The position numbers and the translations under genes are program-made. The notes under the pieces were generated by a model. That model was given only the letters and a program-made list of their open reading frames with translations, was not told the origin of the DNA and made no database searches. DNA of 64,000 nucleotides from Symmachiella dynata (GTDB taxonomy: Bacteria > Planctomycetota > Planctomycetia > Planctomycetales > Planctomycetaceae), in NCBI RefSeq assembly GCF_007747995.1, contig NZ_CP036276.1, positions 4,145,001-4,209,000 on the forward strand, written 5' to 3'. The first letter of the stretch is position 1. Every line of letters begins with the position of its first letter. Shown here piece after piece: positions 61,718-64,000 of this stretch.

Positions 61718-62468
61718 ATTCGATCCCCAACAGTTGATTAGACGACTGCGGCCCCTCCTGCTCGAGGATGACCGATGAGCTAATTTTTCGCGTAAAAAAC
61801 GGTGCCGTCGGCCATGATGCTTGGTTCCCTAAAAAGCGACCGATGCCCGGCACGTTGATCGGCATTTCATATTCGACACTGACTTTCAATTCGCTGTTCG
61901 GCTCGTTGCCTTGTGGCTCGATTGTGATCTGCGTGGCAATATCGGCGAACTGGTATTTGCCAACAATATAGTCCTGCGGCGCGTTGCCCTTGGTGTAAAA
62001 CTGGTAGGCTTCGTGATACAGCAGTCCGTCGATCGACGCCGATCGCGGCAGAAATTCCAGAGGCGTCCCCCGGCGATGCACATCGCGCCCCGACGCAAAC
62101 GGCGTCATCGCTTGCACGGCTGCTTTTTTGACCTTCGCCTGCGAGGCGTCGTCGTCCTGTGGCTCAGCCGGCACCCAAACAATCGCCGACCGCCCCGCCG
62201 CATATGCGGCATACATCGTGCCGGTCTTCACAACCAACATGAGCGTGCACTCCACGATCAGACACACCAGAAAAATATAGACCGGCATGACAAGCACCAG
62301 CGACAGCGTATAGGACGCCCCCTCTTCGCCGCCGGCCAATTCGCGAACGTTCCAGCGCCGCAGTCGCAAAATCGCTCCGCGAGTCAAATAAACGAGCGCA
62401 GCGGCGGAGAGAATCCACACCAGCCAAACATCCGCTACGGAATCCATCAGTGATTGAATTGTGATCAT
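61701..62468 (-). CDS. TadE-like pilus assembly protein with additional N-terminal helix
   Basis: AGGGGGAAAC precedes ATG 62468. The 255-residue protein has a first hydrophobic helix (VWLVWILSAAALVYLTRGAI), a basic loop, then a TadE-like segment (GEEGASYTLSLVLVMPVYIF, LVCLIVECTLMLVVKTGTMY, AAYAAGRSAIVW). Cleavage sites here would be internal, and the glutamate is replaced by S/T at the usual place, so processing by the prepilin peptidase is doubtful. The rest is a periplasmic alpha-beta region. It overlaps the TadG-like gene and lies 120 bases downstream of the small pseudopilin gene. Confidence 0.75.
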   Translation of the reverse strand: MITIQSLMDSVADVWLVWILSAAALVYLTRGAILRLRRWNVRELAGGEEGASYTLSLVLVMPVYIFLVCLIVECTLMLVVKTGTMYAAYAAGRSAIVWVPAEPQDDDASQAKVKKAAVQAMTPFASGRDVHRRGTPLEFLPRSASIDGLLYHEAYQFYTKGNAPQDYIVGKYQFADIATQITIEPQGNEPNSELKVSVEYEMPINVPGIGRFLGNQASWPTAPFFTRKISSSVILEQEGPQSSNQLLGIEYDSAI

Positions 62469-62588
62469 TTCGGTTTCCCCCTAAGGGCGAAGTTGTCGTT
62501 CGTAGAAATGGAATCGTTGTGCAGAAGTGCCGAGTGAGAATCGTATGCTGCGAAGTGCATGCAGGTCGTAAGAAATACCGATGATCTG

Positions 62589-62777
62589 TTACATGTAAGG
62601 CGAACCGACCATACCGCCGATCACCTGGAAGAGATTGTGGCAAGACATAACAGCCATTCTGTAGAGCGCGACCGTGAAGACGAAGACTGTCCCTAATGTC
62701 AGTACCAATTCCAACATGGCCAGTCCGCGACGCTTGCGCACAGCAATGCGCGATGGTCTTCGGCGAATGATTTTCAT
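62589..62777 (-). CDS. Small TadE-type pseudopilin
   Basis: The 62-residue protein has a basic leader (MKIIRRRPSRIAVRKRRG) and a hydrophobic segment LAMLELVLTLGTVFVFTVAL. Cleavage after Gly18 would put glutamate at position +5 of the mature chain (LAMLE), the hallmark of type IVb prepilins and pseudopilins. The ATG overlaps the stop of the prepilin peptidase gene by four bases (ATGA), indicating coupled translation of the peptidase and one of its substrates. The short C-terminal end contains one Cys. It may be a minor pilin. Confidence 0.78.
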   Translation of the reverse strand: MKIIRRRPSRIAVRKRRGLAMLELVLTLGTVFVFTVALYRMAVMSCHNLFQVIGGMVGSPYM

Positions 62778-63493
62778 AGCGTCAGCCCCTGAAAGTACGA
62801 GAGGATTGTGCCGACCGCGAAGAATGCGGCCAACGGCACAGGACGTTGGAGGATGGCTTGCGCGCCCAATCCGGGCTTCGCAATCCGGCTAGGCAACAAC
62901 ACCGAGCCGACGTAACGCAAAAGTGTAGACAGAAGTTTCAACGGGCCGAGCTGCCAGACCAACATGCCGACCATCACGACTCCCGCCGCAATGTGGCACC
63001 ACAGAATGACTGTGAGCCCCTGTCCGGTTCCCAGGATTGCCCCCAGCGCCGCCGCCAATTTCACATCGCCGGCTCCACTGCCGGCCAATTGAAACACGAC
63101 GAGCATCGTCGCAAAACAGACCGCCGCTCCCAACAACGACGCTCCGATTCCAATCGGCGGCACGATTGCACGCGAGGCCCCAATCGCCTCACTGCTCATT
63201 GTCGCCGAGGCAACCAAATTGACCGCCAATGCCCAACCCAGGGCCGAGTAGGTCGCCCAGTTGGGAATCTTTCTCCAGTGGCTGTCCGTAAAACTCGAAA
63301 CCGCCAAGAGCAGCACAAGCACAGCGGCATTGATGGACGCCAATGCCGTCCCCCATGCGACCACTGACTGCGACAAGGCAATGACTAAACCCACAACCAA
63401 CGGCGCGGCCGCGGCCAGCTGCCAAGCCCGTCGCCGCTCCCCGCTACCGGCGGGGGAACAGATGGTGCGTTCGAATTGAGCCGTAATCGTCAC
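62774..63493 (-). CDS. tadV: Prepilin peptidase, A24 family (TadV/CpaA-like)
   Basis: GTG 63493, with GGGAG eight bases upstream, gives 239 residues; the open frame continues to 63556 without a better start. The two catalytic aspartates of A24 peptidases are visible: D70 in SSFTDSHWRKIPN and D143 in the GxGD motif AGSGAGDVKLAAALG. At least six membrane helices surround them (APLVVGLVIALSQSVVAW, AAVLVLLLAVSSF, IGIGASLLGAAVCFATMLVV, LTVILWCHIAAGVVMVGM). It lacks the N-terminal methylase domain, as do TadV/CpaA enzymes. It should cleave the leaders of the pilin at 63632 and the pseudopilins downstream. Confidence 0.9.
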   Translation of the reverse strand: MTITAQFERTICSPAGSGERRRAWQLAAAAPLVVGLVIALSQSVVAWGTALASINAAVLVLLLAVSSFTDSHWRKIPNWATYSALGWALAVNLVASATMSSEAIGASRAIVPPIGIGASLLGAAVCFATMLVVFQLAGSGAGDVKLAAALGAILGTGQGLTVILWCHIAAGVVMVGMLVWQLGPLKLLSTLLRYVGSVLLPSRIAKPGLGAQAILQRPVPLAAFFAVGTILSYFQGLTL

Positions 63494-63568
63494 GTCATTG
63501 CTCCCACTGATTTTCCGAGTTCCGTTTGTATGTTTTGTTGATTTGTTGTGCACCAAGTCTGCATCAAG

Positions 63569-63615
63569 AAAAATGCCGCCCGTTCGGCCCCACGCAAGTC
63601 GGACCGAACGGCGGC
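63569..63615 (-). terminator. Rho-independent terminator or attenuator after the pilin gene
   Basis: On the minus strand the arms GCCGCCGTTCGG (63615-63604) and CCGAACGGGCGGC (63587-63575) pair over 12 positions with one bulged base and are followed by A-TTTTT (63573-63569). The hairpin starts 17 bases after the pilin stop and lies before the prepilin peptidase gene. Confidence 0.8.
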
Positions 63616-63631
63616 AACATCCCCCACAGGA

Positions 63632-63874
63632 TTAGCCGTCGGTTCCGCCGAAATCGACATCGAAGATCCGGCCCAACAGGTCGTTCACCCACCCCCCGAC
63701 CGTGTTGTCACCAGCACCGTCACCCGCGTTGCCCACCCAGGTGTTAATCATCAATACGATCAATGCGGCGATCGCGACAATCACCACGACCTGCAGGGTT
63801 TCCATGCCCCCTTCATCGTTGTTGAACTTGCCCACAATTTTCCGCAGCTGACTGTTTTTTGAGAAAGCCTTCAT
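63632..63874 (-). CDS. Flp-type pilin, probable major subunit
   Basis: AAAGGGAAC precedes ATG 63874. The 80-residue protein has a polar leader (MKAFSKNSQLRKIVGKFNND), a Gly-Gly, the hydrophobic segment METLQVVVIVAIAALIVLMI and a short polar tail with Gly/Asp (GNAGDGAGDNTVGGWVND). Size, place as first gene and the GG leader fit a Flp pilin. The glutamate would be +2 or +3 after a Gly-Gly or Gly cut, not +5 as in canonical pilins. The terminator-like hairpin downstream would give more pilin than downstream mRNA. Secretin and TadZ/CpaE genes may lie further upstream, beyond the window. Confidence 0.75.
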   Translation of the reverse strand: MKAFSKNSQLRKIVGKFNNDEGGMETLQVVVIVAIAALIVLMINTWVGNAGDGAGDNTVGGWVNDLLGRIFDVDFGGTDG

Positions 63875-64000
63875 AGTTTCGTTCCCTTTAAGATGGAGTC
63901 CTTGTGATTCCCCAGCCGAATGATTCAGCCAGATTTGATTTCACCATTTCGTATGGCTAGTAAATGTCGCCGCAGCGATTGGTCTCGCAACTGGCGACCC
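63875..64000. other. Upstream region of the pilin gene, window edge
   Basis: The 126 bases hold the ribosome binding site AAAGGGAAC (63881-63889 region, minus strand) and should include the pilin promoter. I see no clear promoter boxes and no further gene start before the edge. Confidence 0.35.

Noticed and set aside
1-64000. tRNA, rRNA and riboswitches
   Set aside because: I looked through the intergenic stretches for tRNA-like GTTCRANNC arms and rRNA-like blocks and saw none. A covariance-model scan would be needed to exclude small RNAs.

Overview
The window looks like chromosomal DNA from a member of the Planctomycetota, probably the Planctomycetia. This rests on gene content read directly: two PSCyt/DUF1549/DUF1553 plus DUF1501 modules, a very large zinc-ribbon/Ser-Thr kinase/WD40 protein with a DWG in place of DFG, surface proteins with an N-terminal LEPR-like motif (LEDRLVLSA and LEERRLLDS), and a PKD-repeat giant. 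I saw no rRNA, tRNA, CRISPR array, transposase or phage module. The species cannot be named from this alone. || Layout. 1-5.6 kb: the truncated start of a LEPR-type surface protein, a CoA-disulfide-reductase-like flavoprotein fused to rhodanese, a secreted beta-propeller glycosidase-like protein and a secreted sialidase. 5.6-11.1 kb: an RND efflux pair (adaptor plus inner-membrane pump) behind a palindrome that could be an operator. 11.1-19.0 kb: mostly minus-strand housekeeping and stress genes (two small membrane proteins, a COG0523 metallochaperone next to a Tat-exported metallo-beta-lactamase-fold hydrolase, a neutral zinc peptidase, a MscS channel, an Ala-rich lipoprotein). 19.3-32.1 kb: a plus-strand run of three closely spaced genes: a 1761-residue PKD surface protein built from 585-bp repeats, an 1864-residue kinase/WD40 protein, and a shortened SecA-like ATPase. 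32.4-40.2 kb: a TolC-like outer-membrane lipoprotein (minus strand) and a plus-strand operon of a GAF-HlyD adaptor, a periplasmic adaptor and a PqqD-M50 protease-HlyD fusion. 40.2-52.3 kb: an exported small protein, two PSCyt/DUF1501 modules and a PPC-domain protein. 52.5-63.9 kb: a Tad/Flp pilus locus on the minus strand, from pilin and prepilin peptidase to TadE/TadG proteins, CpaB, an FHA-TadA ATPase, TadB, TadC and a second FHA membrane protein. Secretin and TadZ are not in the window. || The most interesting candidate is 19.3-40.2 kb. It holds a SecA-like ATPase lacking the C-terminal third of SecA, a TolC-like channel, two or three HlyD-type adaptors (one with cytosolic GAF domains), a membrane protease with a PqqD-like peptide-binding domain, a sensor kinase and a giant surface protein. 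My inference is an export and processing machine without an ABC ATPase, possibly for LEPR-type surface proteins; the sequence shows the parts and their order, not the function. Second in interest are the kinase, whose WD40 array contains an XRE-like helix-turn-helix insertion, and the Tad locus, where two FHA proteins suggest control by Thr phosphorylation.
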